Positions 45,765 through 54,616 are shown, counted from the first letter of the stretch. The stretch: 64,000 bases of DNA from Limibacter armeniacum (GCF_036880985.1 NZ_JBAJNO010000008.1:1795500-1859499); one strand, 5' to 3'. Numbers and translations are program-made. The notes: generated by a model not told the origin, from the sequence alone.

Positions 45765-47585
45765 ATGAAAAAACTGCTGCTGATATCGTTGTGCTTATTT
45801 TTAATAGGTTCAATTGTAACATCCTGTGACGATGATGATGACAATTCAAACTCAGGTCCAAACCCTCAACCATCTACAGGACTGGGAATTGATGATACCA
45901 AAGACTCTCTAACCAGTAATGAGGAAAAAGACATTTTGGTGACAACGGTTGATACCGTTGGGGAAACGACTACAATTGAGTTTGAGAATGGGAACAGCAT
46001 TGAATCAGATGAAACAGCTGTTGACAGTACGGTGGTTGATGAGGATAACTGGCAAATCACTTTTTATTTCAGTGACGGTACCCAACAAACAGTTGGTTAT
46101 TTGGGAAGTGAAGAAGCAATTGAGGTATCAGGGATTACCTTGAACCCTTCTGGATATGCCCCACTAACAGCAACAGCCAAAGTATCAACTCCTGTGAAGG
46201 GAAATATTTCCATAAGGGTTGTAGGGCAAAATGGTCAGGACTCAGATATTTTACATGATTTTGTAGGGGATAGCACCACTTGGGATTTAGATATTCTAGG
46301 ACTGTATCCTGCCTATGATAACACAGTGGAAATTGTATTCAGTAGTGGCGAGGGAGACGAACGGGCTGTTATTCCTTTTACGGTCACTACAGGAGAACTT
46401 CCTGAAGGCATGCCTGAGATTGATGTAACCACAATGGAATTGGATGAAATGGCGGAAGGTCTGACACTTGTTAGTTACAGAGCAGTACGAGACCCTAACA
46501 TCCCATTTATGATGGATGCTTTTGGAGATATCCGATGGTATTTTGATTTCACTGGTCAGGATAGCTTAGGCGTCCTTAACTATGGTAATGGTGTTGAGGT
46601 ATTACAAAATGGGAACCTGTACTTTGGAGATGTGGCAAGCAACGCTATTTATGAAGTAGATAGGATGGGATTTATCGTGGATAGTTGGAAGTTGTCAGGA
46701 TACGGATTTCATCATCAGGTATTGGAAAAGCCGAATGGCGACTTTTTGGTTTTGGTAAACAAAGATGGTAGTGTTCATGATAATGGAAAGCCAACAATCG
46801 AGGATGTTGTGATTGAGATTGACAGGGAAAGTAAAGAGATTATCAATGAATGGGACCTGAAAGAATCATTGGATGAATACAGGACAGCTTTGGTAAATGA
46901 GTTGGATGAAGAAGAGGTTGATTGGTTTCATGCCAATGCGATTGTCTATGATGAATCAGACAATACCATAATTGTATCAGGAAGGGTACAAGGACTTGTG
47001 AAACTGACTGAAGACAATGAAGTAGTATGGATTTTAGCTCCACATAGAGGATGGGGGCAAAATAAAAATGGAGTTGACATGACCCAATACCTGCTTACTC
47101 CACTAGATGCAGATGGAAATGAAATTATGGATGCTGAAGTGTTGGATGGTGCTGCCCAACAAGATGACTTTGATTGGAACTGGTATCAGCATGCACCGCT
47201 GATTACTCCTCAGGGTACAATCATGATTTTTGACAACGGTGACAACAGGAACTTTATGGGAAGAGAGAACCCCTATAGTAGGGCTGTTGAATTTATGATA
47301 GATGAAGAAAATATGACTGTTCAACAGCTTTGGGAGTATGGCAAGGAGCGGGGTGAAGCAACTTTTTCAAGATTGGTTTCTGACGTTGATTTTCTTTCCG
47401 AATCGGATAACGTGTTGTTTGTACCCGGTTGGGGAGCAGTGAATGCAGCAGGTGAAGGAGGAAAGGTTGTAGAAGTAGATTATACCACAAAAGAGGTGGT
47501 CTATGAAGTAGAGATAACAAGCTCAGAATCTGCTTTTGCGATGCATAGGGCTGAAAGATTAAGCCTTTATCCAAGTGAAGAATGA
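45765..47585 (+). CDS. Arylsulfotransferase (ASST)-like surface lipoprotein
   Basis: A 606-residue lipoprotein with lipobox Cys in GSIVTSC followed at once by five Asp, which is the acidic pattern of Bacteroidota lipoprotein export signals and implies surface display. An Asp/Glu/Thr-rich region with beta-sandwich strands (about 40-210) precedes a six-bladed-propeller-like ASST domain: GFHHQVLEKPNGDFLVLVN, VDWFHANAIVYDESDNTIIV and NWYQHAPLITPQGTIMIFDN carry the histidines typical of the family. ASSTs transfer sulfate from phenolic sulfate esters to phenols by a ping-pong mechanism at a histidine. The DsbL/DsbI partners of enterobacterial ASST are not adjacent. Confidence 0.88.
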   Translation: MKKLLLISLCLFLIGSIVTSCDDDDDNSNSGPNPQPSTGLGIDDTKDSLTSNEEKDILVTTVDTVGETTTIEFENGNSIESDETAVDSTVVDEDNWQITFYFSDGTQQTVGYLGSEEAIEVSGITLNPSGYAPLTATAKVSTPVKGNISIRVVGQNGQDSDILHDFVGDSTTWDLDILGLYPAYDNTVEIVFSSGEGDERAVIPFTVTTGELPEGMPEIDVTTMELDEMAEGLTLVSYRAVRDPNIPFMMDAFGDIRWYFDFTGQDSLGVLNYGNGVEVLQNGNLYFGDVASNAIYEVDRMGFIVDSWKLSGYGFHHQVLEKPNGDFLVLVNKDGSVHDNGKPTIEDVVIEIDRESKEIINEWDLKESLDEYRTALVNELDEEEVDWFHANAIVYDESDNTIIVSGRVQGLVKLTEDNEVVWILAPHRGWGQNKNGVDMTQYLLTPLDADGNEIMDAEVLDGAAQQDDFDWNWYQHAPLITPQGTIMIFDNGDNRNFMGRENPYSRAVEFMIDEENMTVQQLWEYGKERGEATFSRLVSDVDFLSESDNVLFVPGWGAVNAAGEGGKVVEVDYTTKEVVYEVEITSSESAFAMHRAERLSLYPSEE

Positions 47586-47792
47586 TGAGATAGTGAGGGG
47601 TTCTGTTTATTCTTGAAATGTTCATGTTGTTGAAATATATAATCTATATAAATGTTAATATTACAATAATTTATTGAGTGAATTAATGTTCACTTTTTTG
47701 TGAATAAGTGTAAATGTGTGATTTGTTCGATGTTATAATGCCATTTATATTAGGGTACGTTGTGTGTGTTTCTACTAAAATTTCGTACCCAT

Positions 47793-48464
47793 ATGCTTAA
47801 AAAATTATTATTTCTCATGTGCTATTTGGGCATGGCTATATCTGGACATGCCCAAGACAAATTTGGAAAAAGTGACTATCAGATAGGTGAATTCAAAAAA
47901 GGTGATAAGGTAGGTGTCTGGAAGTATTATGACAGCGCTGAAAGCGATACTGCCGACCTGATCTTTGATTACGATAAAGGAGAGGTGGTTTATATGCATT
48001 CCGATTTGACCGAATACCTGATAAAGGTGGACTCGTCGTGGGTGCTGAAAAAAGTCTCTCGCCAGCCTCGTTATAAAGGAAGTATGGAAGAGTTGGTCAA
48101 TACGATAACAAGGAGTTTGAGGTACCCTGATAAGGCAAGGAGAGGAAATAAGGAAGGTAGAGTCTTTCTTGAAGTAGAGTTAAATGCTGAAGGTGTAATT
48201 TCAGGTCTTCAGGTCTTCAATGATCCGAATAACTACTTTACGACATCAGTATTGAAAAGCTTTAAACGAGTTCCAGAGGTTTGGGTAGGGGCAAAATATG
48301 AGGGAGAAGCTGTTGCTTCCAAACTGATTATCCCATACGATTTTATAATAGGTGAAAGGGTTGAAAACCCAAGTGGAATCAATCTAGATACTTTTCTGGG
48401 AAAGAAGCTGGATGGAGTTGTAATAAATGTGGCTCCGATTACTGAAAATACTACATATTATTAA
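47793..48464 (+). CDS. Exported TonB-C-terminal-domain protein
   Basis: A 223-residue protein starting at the ATG at 47793 (MLKKLLFLMCYLGMAISGHAQ), which gives a clean signal peptide. Residues about 30-75 contain MORN-like strand pairs (GEFKKGDKVGVWKYYD, DLIFDYDKGEVVY). The C-terminal 100 residues match the TonB C-terminal fold: SLRYPDKARRGNKEGRVFLE, VELNAEGVISGLQVF and PEVWVGAKYEGEAVASKLII. Unlike true TonB it has no N-terminal membrane anchor plus Pro-rich spacer, so it cannot link ExbB/ExbD to receptors as such. Its periplasmic role is unknown. A clear terminator follows 39 bp after the stop. Confidence 0.85.
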   Translation: MLKKLLFLMCYLGMAISGHAQDKFGKSDYQIGEFKKGDKVGVWKYYDSAESDTADLIFDYDKGEVVYMHSDLTEYLIKVDSSWVLKKVSRQPRYKGSMEELVNTITRSLRYPDKARRGNKEGRVFLEVELNAEGVISGLQVFNDPNNYFTTSVLKSFKRVPEVWVGAKYEGEAVASKLIIPYDFIIGERVENPSGINLDTFLGKKLDGVVINVAPITENTTYY

Positions 48465-48503
48465 AAACAGCATTCAATGCGATTATCCAACATGACATTT
48501 GAT

Positions 48504-48534
48504 TGACCGAAGGGATGCCATCCTTCGGTCTTTT
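48504..48534 (+). terminator. Terminator of the TonB-like gene
   Basis: GACCGAAGG pairs with CCTTCGGTC, followed by TTTT. Confidence 0.85.
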
Positions 48535-48549
48535 GATATACAAAGATTT

Positions 48550-49338
48550 TTATCTATTACTTTTAGGTAAACCAATCAGGTACAGCATTTTGGACTTGCC
48601 TTTTATAACGCCTTTTTTCCAATTGTAATCATCAGATTGTATTCCTTGCAGCAATATATCCATATCATCTAGCGTATAGGTTCGGGCGTTTGAAACTGCA
48701 CCATCCCATGCAAAGCAGATTGGAATAATTGGAATGATATAAGTGAAAAGCAATTGTTTGATGGAAAGTGGTCTTGCCAAGGGGGTAATAAGCAGGCAGG
48801 TGATAATATTGAAGGGAATGGCAGCCCACCATAACAATGTTGGATAACTATTATCACTGATTTCAAAAATACAGATAGGCTGTTTTTCCTGAGATGACGC
48901 TGTAAGAATCTGCTTGGCATCTTTGGGTTTCATATGGTGAAAGCTGCACACCATGGTTCTAAGTCCCGTCAGTTCCTTATGCTGTTTGGTTGCATCAATA
49001 GGCGTTTCCAAATACTGAATATGCTCACTTGAGGCGTTAATATCAATAGCAGCACTGTAATCCGGATACAGGTCTGTAAGCGTCAGTGTAAGATTTTTAA
49101 ACTCTTCCTTTTTTGTCAGTTGATTGACGACCCCAATCATAGGACCGCCACTTCCAGAGCAATAGTCAACAATTTTATTGGAGTTTGTCTCAATCAGTAA
49201 CTGGCTGGTCAGTTTGGTCAGCTCCTGTTCAGTTCTAAGCAACTTGTGCATTACGTTCATAAGTCTCGTCATGCAGCTTCTAAGCCATACAGGAAACCAG
49301 TTTTGGTCTTCAATTTCAAAAAGGTGAATTCGCTTCAT
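48550..49338 (-). CDS. Methyltransferase-fold protein with internal hydrophobic segments
   Basis: A 262-residue protein with SAM-binding motif I IVDYCSGSGGPMIGVVNQL at about residues 57-75 and a following LTLTDLYPDY acidic loop, so the N-terminal half is a class I methyltransferase. The ATG at 49338 (MKRIHLFEIEDQNWFP) is chosen over a GTG two codons upstream. Between about residues 165 and 210 lie two strongly hydrophobic stretches (LLWWAAIPFNIITCLLITPL and LLFTYIIPIIPICFAW), after which the last strands resume (NWKKGVIKGKSKMLYLIGLP). This suggests a membrane-associated enzyme. The substrate is unknown. Confidence 0.8.
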   Translation of the reverse strand: MKRIHLFEIEDQNWFPVWLRSCMTRLMNVMHKLLRTEQELTKLTSQLLIETNSNKIVDYCSGSGGPMIGVVNQLTKKEEFKNLTLTLTDLYPDYSAAIDINASSEHIQYLETPIDATKQHKELTGLRTMVCSFHHMKPKDAKQILTASSQEKQPICIFEISDNSYPTLLWWAAIPFNIITCLLITPLARPLSIKQLLFTYIIPIIPICFAWDGAVSNARTYTLDDMDILLQGIQSDDYNWKKGVIKGKSKMLYLIGLPKSNR

Positions 49339-49394
49339 AGTCACAAAGTGTGTGTGTGTTTTAATTGGCTAGCCCTACTTCCTTTCCTCAAAAA

Positions 49395-49435
49395 TAGCAA
49401 TAGCCAAAGCATTGATAAGGCTTTGGCTATTGCTA
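49395..49435 (-). terminator. Terminator of the serine hydrolase gene
   Basis: A perfect 16-bp stem (TAGCAATAGCCAAAGC and complement) followed on the minus strand by TTTTTGAGG. It separates the hydrolase from the methyltransferase. Confidence 0.82.
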
Positions 49436-49459
49436 ATATAAAACCTGACAAATAAAAAA

Positions 49460-50773
49460 CTACTCCTGACTGAACTTGTATTCTTGTCCACCCTGTTTGA
49501 GAATCATGGTTTTATCATCAGGATTAAAATCCATCACCACTTTTGCCTGTTCAAACTTGAACGAGTTGTTGGTAATCGGCTCAAGTGGAAAAGGTGGTTG
49601 CCCTGTTGCCTGCCCTATTAGTTGATTGTCATGTTGTGTAATGGTAATCTTGATGGGCAGTCCCTCGCTGGCATATACACCCGTATATTGTTTCAGTTCT
49701 TCCTCATTTATCTTTATTTCAGTGAAGTCAGGAAACTGGTAATCCTTCTCAAAGTAAATACTCAGTACCCCAATAATAATGTCATTTACAGGATACAAAA
49801 CCCCATTTGAAGTATAGGCTATAGATACTTTTTCATCAGGGAAATAAAATGCAAAAGACTGGAAGCCATCTACCCCTCCTGTGTGACCAAAGGCTTTTTT
49901 CTCATAAAAGGGAGCTTGAAACATGCCCATTCCAAAACTATCCTTGATCTTCATCATACTGGAAAGTGAGGATGTCGAAAACAGTTTTGAATTGTAGAAT
50001 GCATTGAGAAACCTGTTTAGGTCATTAGGAGTGGAAACCAATGCACCCGCTCCAATTGGGACAGACATATCGGTTTCAGTTGCCTTTACCCAGTTAGCAG
50101 CTTTATGGTATGACAAAGCTTCATTTTTTGATGATTCTATTTGATCCCCGTATGCAGTAGCCTTCAATTGGAGTGGCTTACAGATTCTATCCTCAAGAAT
50201 TTTAGCATACGGTTTCTTATCCAGTTTCTCAGCAATAAACGAAAGCAATACATAATTACTGTTGGAGTATTCTGACTTTTCTCCCGGTTCAAAAACACTT
50301 CCATTGGCAATAATTTTCTCCAGTAATTTTTCCTGACTTATGGGCTGTTCCATCCATTGGGTGTAGTCAGCGGCATTGGTAAAGTTGAAGATACCACTTT
50401 GGTGTGTAAGCAGATGCCTGATGGTAATTTTATCTGCATGATTGATGGCAGGGAAAAATTGGTCAAGTGTCGTATCAAGCGATATTTTACCTTCTTCGAC
50501 CAGCTGTATAATCATGGAAGCGGTAAACATTTTGGTTACAGAACCAACCCTGTACTTGGTATCCTTATCTGCAAGAATTTTATTTTCAACATCAGCAAAA
50601 CCAATGGATTTTTGATAAACTTCTTCTCCATTCATAAATAGAGAGACACTTCCCATTCCCTTTTGCTTTTTATCAATAAGGGAAAATAGGCTATCCATTT
50701 TTTGTCTGTCAAAGTTTTGGGCAGATACGTTCATGGCTAATAATAATAGGGTTACAGATATAATCAGTTTCAT
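49460..50773 (-). CDS. Class C beta-lactamase-fold serine hydrolase
   Basis: A 437-residue exported protein: signal peptide (about 1-19, MKLIISVTLLLLAMNVSAQN), then the serine beta-lactamase/DD-peptidase core with Ser78-x-x-Lys81 (RVGSVTKMF), Tyr169-Ser-Asn (EKSEYSNSN) and HTGG in AFGHTGGVDGF, all three catalytic motifs. The C-terminal about 90 residues (EEELKQYTGVYASEGLPIKI on) form the lipocalin-like domain common in EstB/AmpC-like esterases and peptidases. It could be a D-aminopeptidase or esterase; beta-lactamase activity should not be assumed. It ends at a strong hairpin. Confidence 0.93.
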   Translation of the reverse strand: MKLIISVTLLLLAMNVSAQNFDRQKMDSLFSLIDKKQKGMGSVSLFMNGEEVYQKSIGFADVENKILADKDTKYRVGSVTKMFTASMIIQLVEEGKISLDTTLDQFFPAINHADKITIRHLLTHQSGIFNFTNAADYTQWMEQPISQEKLLEKIIANGSVFEPGEKSEYSNSNYVLLSFIAEKLDKKPYAKILEDRICKPLQLKATAYGDQIESSKNEALSYHKAANWVKATETDMSVPIGAGALVSTPNDLNRFLNAFYNSKLFSTSSLSSMMKIKDSFGMGMFQAPFYEKKAFGHTGGVDGFQSFAFYFPDEKVSIAYTSNGVLYPVNDIIIGVLSIYFEKDYQFPDFTEIKINEEELKQYTGVYASEGLPIKITITQHDNQLIGQATGQPPFPLEPITNNSFKFEQAKVVMDFNPDDKTMILKQGGQEYKFSQE

Positions 50774-50820
50774 TTGTTTAGAGATTATATGAATAATAAA
50801 TATAGATTCAAATGGAAGAG

Positions 50821-51198
50821 TTATACTGTGCTCTTGAAAGGGTGAGTGAAGAATATATAGCTAAATACACTACCGAATAAAAGATACAGAACAGTTAGAA
50901 AGTGGAAAGGGTATTGATCAAGGTGATCTATTGAGAATCTTGCCAATGCCAAGCCTCCTATTACAAAGTGAGCCATATTTCCAATAGCAATTGGTCTTCC
51001 ATAAATCCCTCCAATCAGGTTGGCTTTAGCCGTCCAGTTAATCATAGCAAAACCAAAATATAAGGCACCAAGTAGTTGGATGAAAATGGGGGAAGATGTT
51101 CCAAATATTGAGGCAACTTCCTGAGGAAAAAATGAAAGTGTAATGCCTGTAATACCAAGAGTAATTGCCGAAGCAGTCATCAGTAGCTTTGTATTCAT
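50821..51198 (-). CDS. Small four-helix membrane protein
   Basis: A 125-residue integral membrane protein with four predicted hydrophobic helices (about 4-24, 37-57, 70-85 and 97-118) and little else. The AITLGITGITLSFFPQEVAS start, the GALYFGFAMINW block and the GRPIAIGNMAHFVIGGLAL block resemble a family of small Bacteroidota inner-membrane proteins of unknown function. It lies 47 bp upstream of the serine hydrolase on the same strand, so both may be expressed together. Confidence 0.75.
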   Translation of the reverse strand: MNTKLLMTASAITLGITGITLSFFPQEVASIFGTSSPIFIQLLGALYFGFAMINWTAKANLIGGIYGRPIAIGNMAHFVIGGLALARFSIDHLDQYPFHFLTVLYLLFGSVFSYIFFTHPFKSTV

Positions 51199-51486
51199 TG
51201 AGAATTAGATTGTAAGTTTAAAATTTAAACTATTTGTTGTTGTAGGGTATTCAAGAATAGATAGTTTTCTTAAACGTGACCAGCATATTTAAGTTTCTTA
51301 AGAGAAGAATTTAGACAAGGATGTTTAAAAAGTATATCTTCAAATTTTTAAGTAGATAATGGCATTCAGATGGGTTGAATAAACAAAGGAAAAGAGCTGA
51401 TCTGAAGCTGATTTTTAGTGTAAATCCTTTGCTGATTTTTTTAAAAAGATGTCAATATGCTGATTGGTAATACGAAAGCATTTTCA

Positions 51487-52209
51487 ATGAATATTAAGAA
51501 TATTTTTCCCTGTTTGATTTTTTTTATTTTGATGTCTGTAGATAGCATTGGTTTTACTCAGTCTTTAGATATTAAAGAGTTGAAACAATATTATAGGCAG
51601 CAACCAAAAGAGGCATGTGTTGAATTGTATGAGGATTCTTCAAAAAAGGTCAACCAGATTGTATTGGTGCGGCATGGACAGCCAGATTTGTCCCGCAAAG
51701 GCTGGTTTAATCGCAAAGAGGCAGCAGCTTTTGTACATGCCTATGATTCGGTTGGGATTGTGCCATTCAAGGTAAACCCTATTTGTAATGAAGGGCTTCA
51801 GCACCCCATGATTTTTTGCAGCAGTATCGAACGGGCAGTCAATACCTCCAAGCTTATTTTTGAGGAAAAATATGACATCGTCACAGATGCTCGCTTCAGG
51901 GAGTTTGAAAGAAAAGTAATGCATTTTTGGAATATCAAAATGCCTTTGGGCGTGTGGCTTTCCGTCTCAAGGGGCCTGTGGATTCTTGGGCTAAATGATA
52001 AGGGGATAGAAACAAAGCGGAAGGCAAAACTGCGTTCAAAAGGGAATGCTGATTTTTTGATAGCACAAACGGAGGCAAGCCAACAGGTGATCCTTGTGGC
52101 ACACGGTTTTCATAACAGGTATGTGATGAAATACCTAAAAAAGCAAGGATGGAAAACAGTCAGGAAAGGAGGGAGCCACTATGGAGCTGTCAATATCTTG
52201 GCGCAATAG
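51487..52209 (+). CDS. Exported histidine phosphatase superfamily protein
   Basis: A 240-residue protein with a signal peptide (MNIKNIFPCLIFFILMSVDS, then IGFTQ). The RHG motif sits in IVLVRHGQPDL (His63 counted from this start), the second site in CSSIERAVNTSKLI and the last catalytic His in LVAHGFHNRYV, so the branch-1 histidine phosphatase core (phosphoglycerate-mutase-like) is complete. An ATG 30 bp upstream (51457) is an alternative start. Substrate unknown; the export signal suggests a periplasmic phosphatase. It stands alone, divergent from the small membrane protein gene. Confidence 0.88.
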   Translation: MNIKNIFPCLIFFILMSVDSIGFTQSLDIKELKQYYRQQPKEACVELYEDSSKKVNQIVLVRHGQPDLSRKGWFNRKEAAAFVHAYDSVGIVPFKVNPICNEGLQHPMIFCSSIERAVNTSKLIFEEKYDIVTDARFREFERKVMHFWNIKMPLGVWLSVSRGLWILGLNDKGIETKRKAKLRSKGNADFLIAQTEASQQVILVAHGFHNRYVMKYLKKQGWKTVRKGGSHYGAVNILAQ

Positions 52210-52330
52210 TTTGATTCCGCTCCAATGGAGCTGTTTTTAATTGCTCCGTAGGAGCATCAGCTTTGTAGCTAAATTGAATCCACCATATTTTTTTAACTCC
52301 GTTAGGAATGACATCTTTTTTAGTCAACAA
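52210..52330. repeat. Dispersed-type palindromic repeat (CCGTAGGAG family)
   Basis: Consecutive dyads GCTCCAATGGAGC (52219-52231), TGCTCCGTAGGAGCA (52242-52256) and an ACTCCGTTAGGAATGA block (52296-52311). Blocks with the TCCGTAGGAGC or CCGTTAGGAATG theme are familiar from dispersed intergenic repeats in Bacteroidota. The first dyad is followed by TTTTT and may terminate the phosphatase gene. Only one copy is in this window. Confidence 0.5.
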
Positions 52331-52381
52331 AAACTAGGGTATAAAGAAGGTGATTGCTTATAAACTTGATTAAAAACCCGT

Positions 52382-53101
52382 CTACTCTGAAATAAGGCTT
52401 AGTTTTTCACTGAAATGCCAAAGCTCAACAATATTTTCCCTGACAGACTCCGAATACAATTTTCTCAACTCTTTTTCTGCATCAGGAAAATCAAAAAGGA
52501 ATTGACAGTCTCCCAATGTTTCCACCTGATCTGTTGCAATAAATAAGAGGTACTCACTGTTGCTGCCTCCCGAAACAGTCTGCATCCAGACAAAGGAAAT
52601 TCCATTGAGCTTTGAAGAAAGGTATGCCTTGTGCTTGTTCAAAAATTCCTTGAACAAATAAGCCTTGCCTTCAATCACTTTCAGGTTATAGACCTGTAGA
52701 AATTTTTTGGTAAACCAATCCCGTTTGAAATCGCTGAATGCGGGGAGAACCGTCCTGTAGCTACCTGAATAATTTTCCACATAAGGCACCCAGTGGATTT
52801 TATTGTGGCGGTTATTTTCAGCACCGTTGACTTTCCAGTTGTCAAAATCCTTCCATTCATGATTGGGTGTCGCATCAATAAAACGGCCACGTCTTTCCCC
52901 ATTGATTACATACCAGCCAATCCAGCTCCAGTCATCACCCTGAGACTTATGCCATTCCAAGTCTTTCTCATAGCCATTGTTAAATTGGTCTTCCATGCCA
53001 AGACGAATATCATACTCAAAGAATGCAAATGCATTGCCTTGGGAGTAGGCTTCCGGAAGACAAAAAAATAGCATACACAGAAAAAGCAGGAGCCTGTTCA
53101 T
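52382..53101 (-). CDS. Exported hypothetical protein, possible dimeric alpha/beta barrel
   Basis: A 239-residue exported protein. I use the ATG at 53101 (MNRLLLFLCMLFFCLPEAYS), which gives a signal peptide; a GTG one codon earlier is open. The mature part (GNAFAFFEYDIRLGMEDQFN, then WSWIGWYVINGERRGRFID and the second half with FVWMQTVSGGSNSEYLLFI) resembles two tandem NIPSNAP/ABM-like ferredoxin folds. No cofactor site is seen. It starts 44 bp after the related small ABM-like gene on the same strand. Confidence 0.72.
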   Translation of the reverse strand: MNRLLLFLCMLFFCLPEAYSQGNAFAFFEYDIRLGMEDQFNNGYEKDLEWHKSQGDDWSWIGWYVINGERRGRFIDATPNHEWKDFDNWKVNGAENNRHNKIHWVPYVENYSGSYRTVLPAFSDFKRDWFTKKFLQVYNLKVIEGKAYLFKEFLNKHKAYLSSKLNGISFVWMQTVSGGSNSEYLLFIATDQVETLGDCQFLFDFPDAEKELRKLYSESVRENIVELWHFSEKLSLISE

Positions 53102-53145
53102 CACTAATTTTATTTTACTGAAAATAGATGGAGATTCAATTGGAA

Positions 53146-53454
53146 CTAATCCCTGAGCTGGTAAATAATATCCACCACTTCAACAGAAGGTGGTTCTAGC
53201 GCCTGATAGGCTTGAGCGATGGAAGTAGCCAGTTCAGATTCCTTGAAGGCTTTTAGCGACTCGATAGAATCCCAGATATAAACACCACCGAACTCACCCG
53301 GTCCACCCAGTCTGATATAGTATTTCTGGATGATGCCCGGTATAGCTTCAAACTGAGGGGCGCGTTCCATGGCTACTCGCATCACCTCTTCTTCAGAAAG
53401 CTTGCTCTTGATTTTGATGATCTGAATGACTGTACCTTTTTTTTGCTTTTCCAT
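53146..53454 (-). CDS. Small ABM/YdhR-like dimeric alpha/beta-barrel protein
   Basis: A 102-residue cytoplasmic protein with a ferredoxin-like fold: TVIQIIKIKSKLSEEEVMRV, ERAPQFEAIPGIIQKYYIR, then FGGVYIWDSIESLKAFKESE and a last strand. It matches YdhR-like monooxygenase-fold proteins in length and in the helix containing PGxxxKYY. No catalytic residues can be named. It precedes the exported protein above on the same strand by about 45 bp, and its own upstream side is a 328-bp gap. Confidence 0.82.
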   Translation of the reverse strand: MEKQKKGTVIQIIKIKSKLSEEEVMRVAMERAPQFEAIPGIIQKYYIRLGGPGEFGGVYIWDSIESLKAFKESELATSIAQAYQALEPPSVEVVDIIYQLRD

Positions 53455-53782
53455 TCTTACCTCATTTTGTCCTTAAAACTATGTGCTGGTCTAATGAAAT
53501 GCGCTTCCGCAAAAGCAGTCGCAGAAAGTCGTCTTTACTAAATCTAACAAAATTTTAAGTGAAAAAGGGGAGGGAGTAGTAAAATGGGTTGATAGAAGAG
53601 TAAACCTATAAAGGGTTAATTTTATAGCTGAATCCAACTGTATTCATCCTGATTCTGTAAAAGTATTTTGTTGTCTCAGTAACAAAGATGATTCGAGTAC
53701 ATCAACCCAGGGCGCCTTAGGTTTGCAATGATGTGTGATATCTTATCAGTAATCCAGACCTCAAGAAGCATATCGATATGAT
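53455..53782. other. Intergenic gap, no gene seen
   Basis: A 328-bp AT-rich gap between two minus-strand genes, with a perfect 12-bp dyad CATATCGATATG near 53767. It presumably contains the promoter of the ABM-like pair. No open frame or RNA gene is supported. Confidence 0.4.
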
Positions 53783-54616
53783 TTACTCCCCCTCTTGCTG
53801 AAAAAGTTTTACAAAAGCGTTGTAGACGGCATGGTGCAGGGCATCACCGTGGTTTTTGTCTTCAAAAAATTCAAAGTACAATGGTGTGGTGCCAGATACT
53901 GCACCTTTCAGTTTTTGGTGCAGTTCGGTAGCTGTTCTTTCCATGATCTCACCCTCTCTGCCAACGGCGATATAGATGGCTTTTTCAGCAGCTTTTCTTT
54001 TCGGTGAAAGTTGCAGCAAGGATTCATCGTCCCACCATAAGCTTGGGCTTACAATAATGTAGTGGTCAAACAGGGTCGGTTTTTTGAATAGGATTTCTGT
54101 TGCCAGCAATCCGCCAAGCGATTGTCCGATAATGGTTTTGGTGGGTGTAGTCCGGTAGGACAGGTCAATATAGGGCTGCAATTCTTTCTCTATAAAAGTG
54201 ATAAAGTTTTTTGACTGACCTGAAGAGGGGAAGTCAATCTGGTCTTGTTCAATACTGGTCGGGAAAGTAAAATCACGTTTCCTGTCCACATTTGAAATGC
54301 CCACCACAATTGTCTCAGGAATCATATTGATCCAAGAAAAGGAACCGAACTGTACCAACCCTGAGATATGAATAAAATCTTCATCCCTTGATCCGTCAAG
54401 CAGGTAAATGACGGGATATTTTTTTAATGAATCCTGACGGTAGGAGTCTGGCAGGTAGATGTTCAAAATCCTATCTTCATGAAGTACCTTGGAATGTACC
54501 TTGACGGTTTCCCCAATCGAAAAATCTTGCTTGTCTAGGGTTACCATTTCTTTCTGTGCCGAGGCAATGCCAAACGTGAAGCAAAGAATAGCCAGTAATA
54601 TGCTTTGGATTTTCAT
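53783..54616 (-). CDS. Exported IroE/Fes-like esterase (alpha/beta hydrolase)
   Basis: A 277-residue protein with signal peptide (MKIQSILLAILCFTFGIASA) and the esterase D/IroE-like alpha/beta hydrolase domain: ILNIYLPDSYRQDSLKKYPV, YLLDGSRDEDFIHI, then TKTIIGQSLGGLLATEIL with the nucleophile Ser in GQSLGG, and the C-terminal FFEDKNHGDALHHAVY with the catalytic His. The family includes trilactone siderophore esterases and acetyl-xylan-type esterases. It is 41 bp downstream of an unknown exported protein gene and could be co-transcribed with it. The natural ester is unknown. Confidence 0.9.
   Translation of the reverse strand: MKIQSILLAILCFTFGIASAQKEMVTLDKQDFSIGETVKVHSKVLHEDRILNIYLPDSYRQDSLKKYPVIYLLDGSRDEDFIHISGLVQFGSFSWINMIPETIVVGISNVDRKRDFTFPTSIEQDQIDFPSSGQSKNFITFIEKELQPYIDLSYRTTPTKTIIGQSLGGLLATEILFKKPTLFDHYIIVSPSLWWDDESLLQLSPKRKAAEKAIYIAVGREGEIMERTATELHQKLKGAVSGTTPLYFEFFEDKNHGDALHHAVYNAFVKLFQQEGE

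Noticed and set aside
49460..50773. Antibiotic-resistance beta-lactamase
   Set aside because: The fold and motifs are shared by many esterases and peptidases, and the C-terminal extra domain points away from a classic AmpC.
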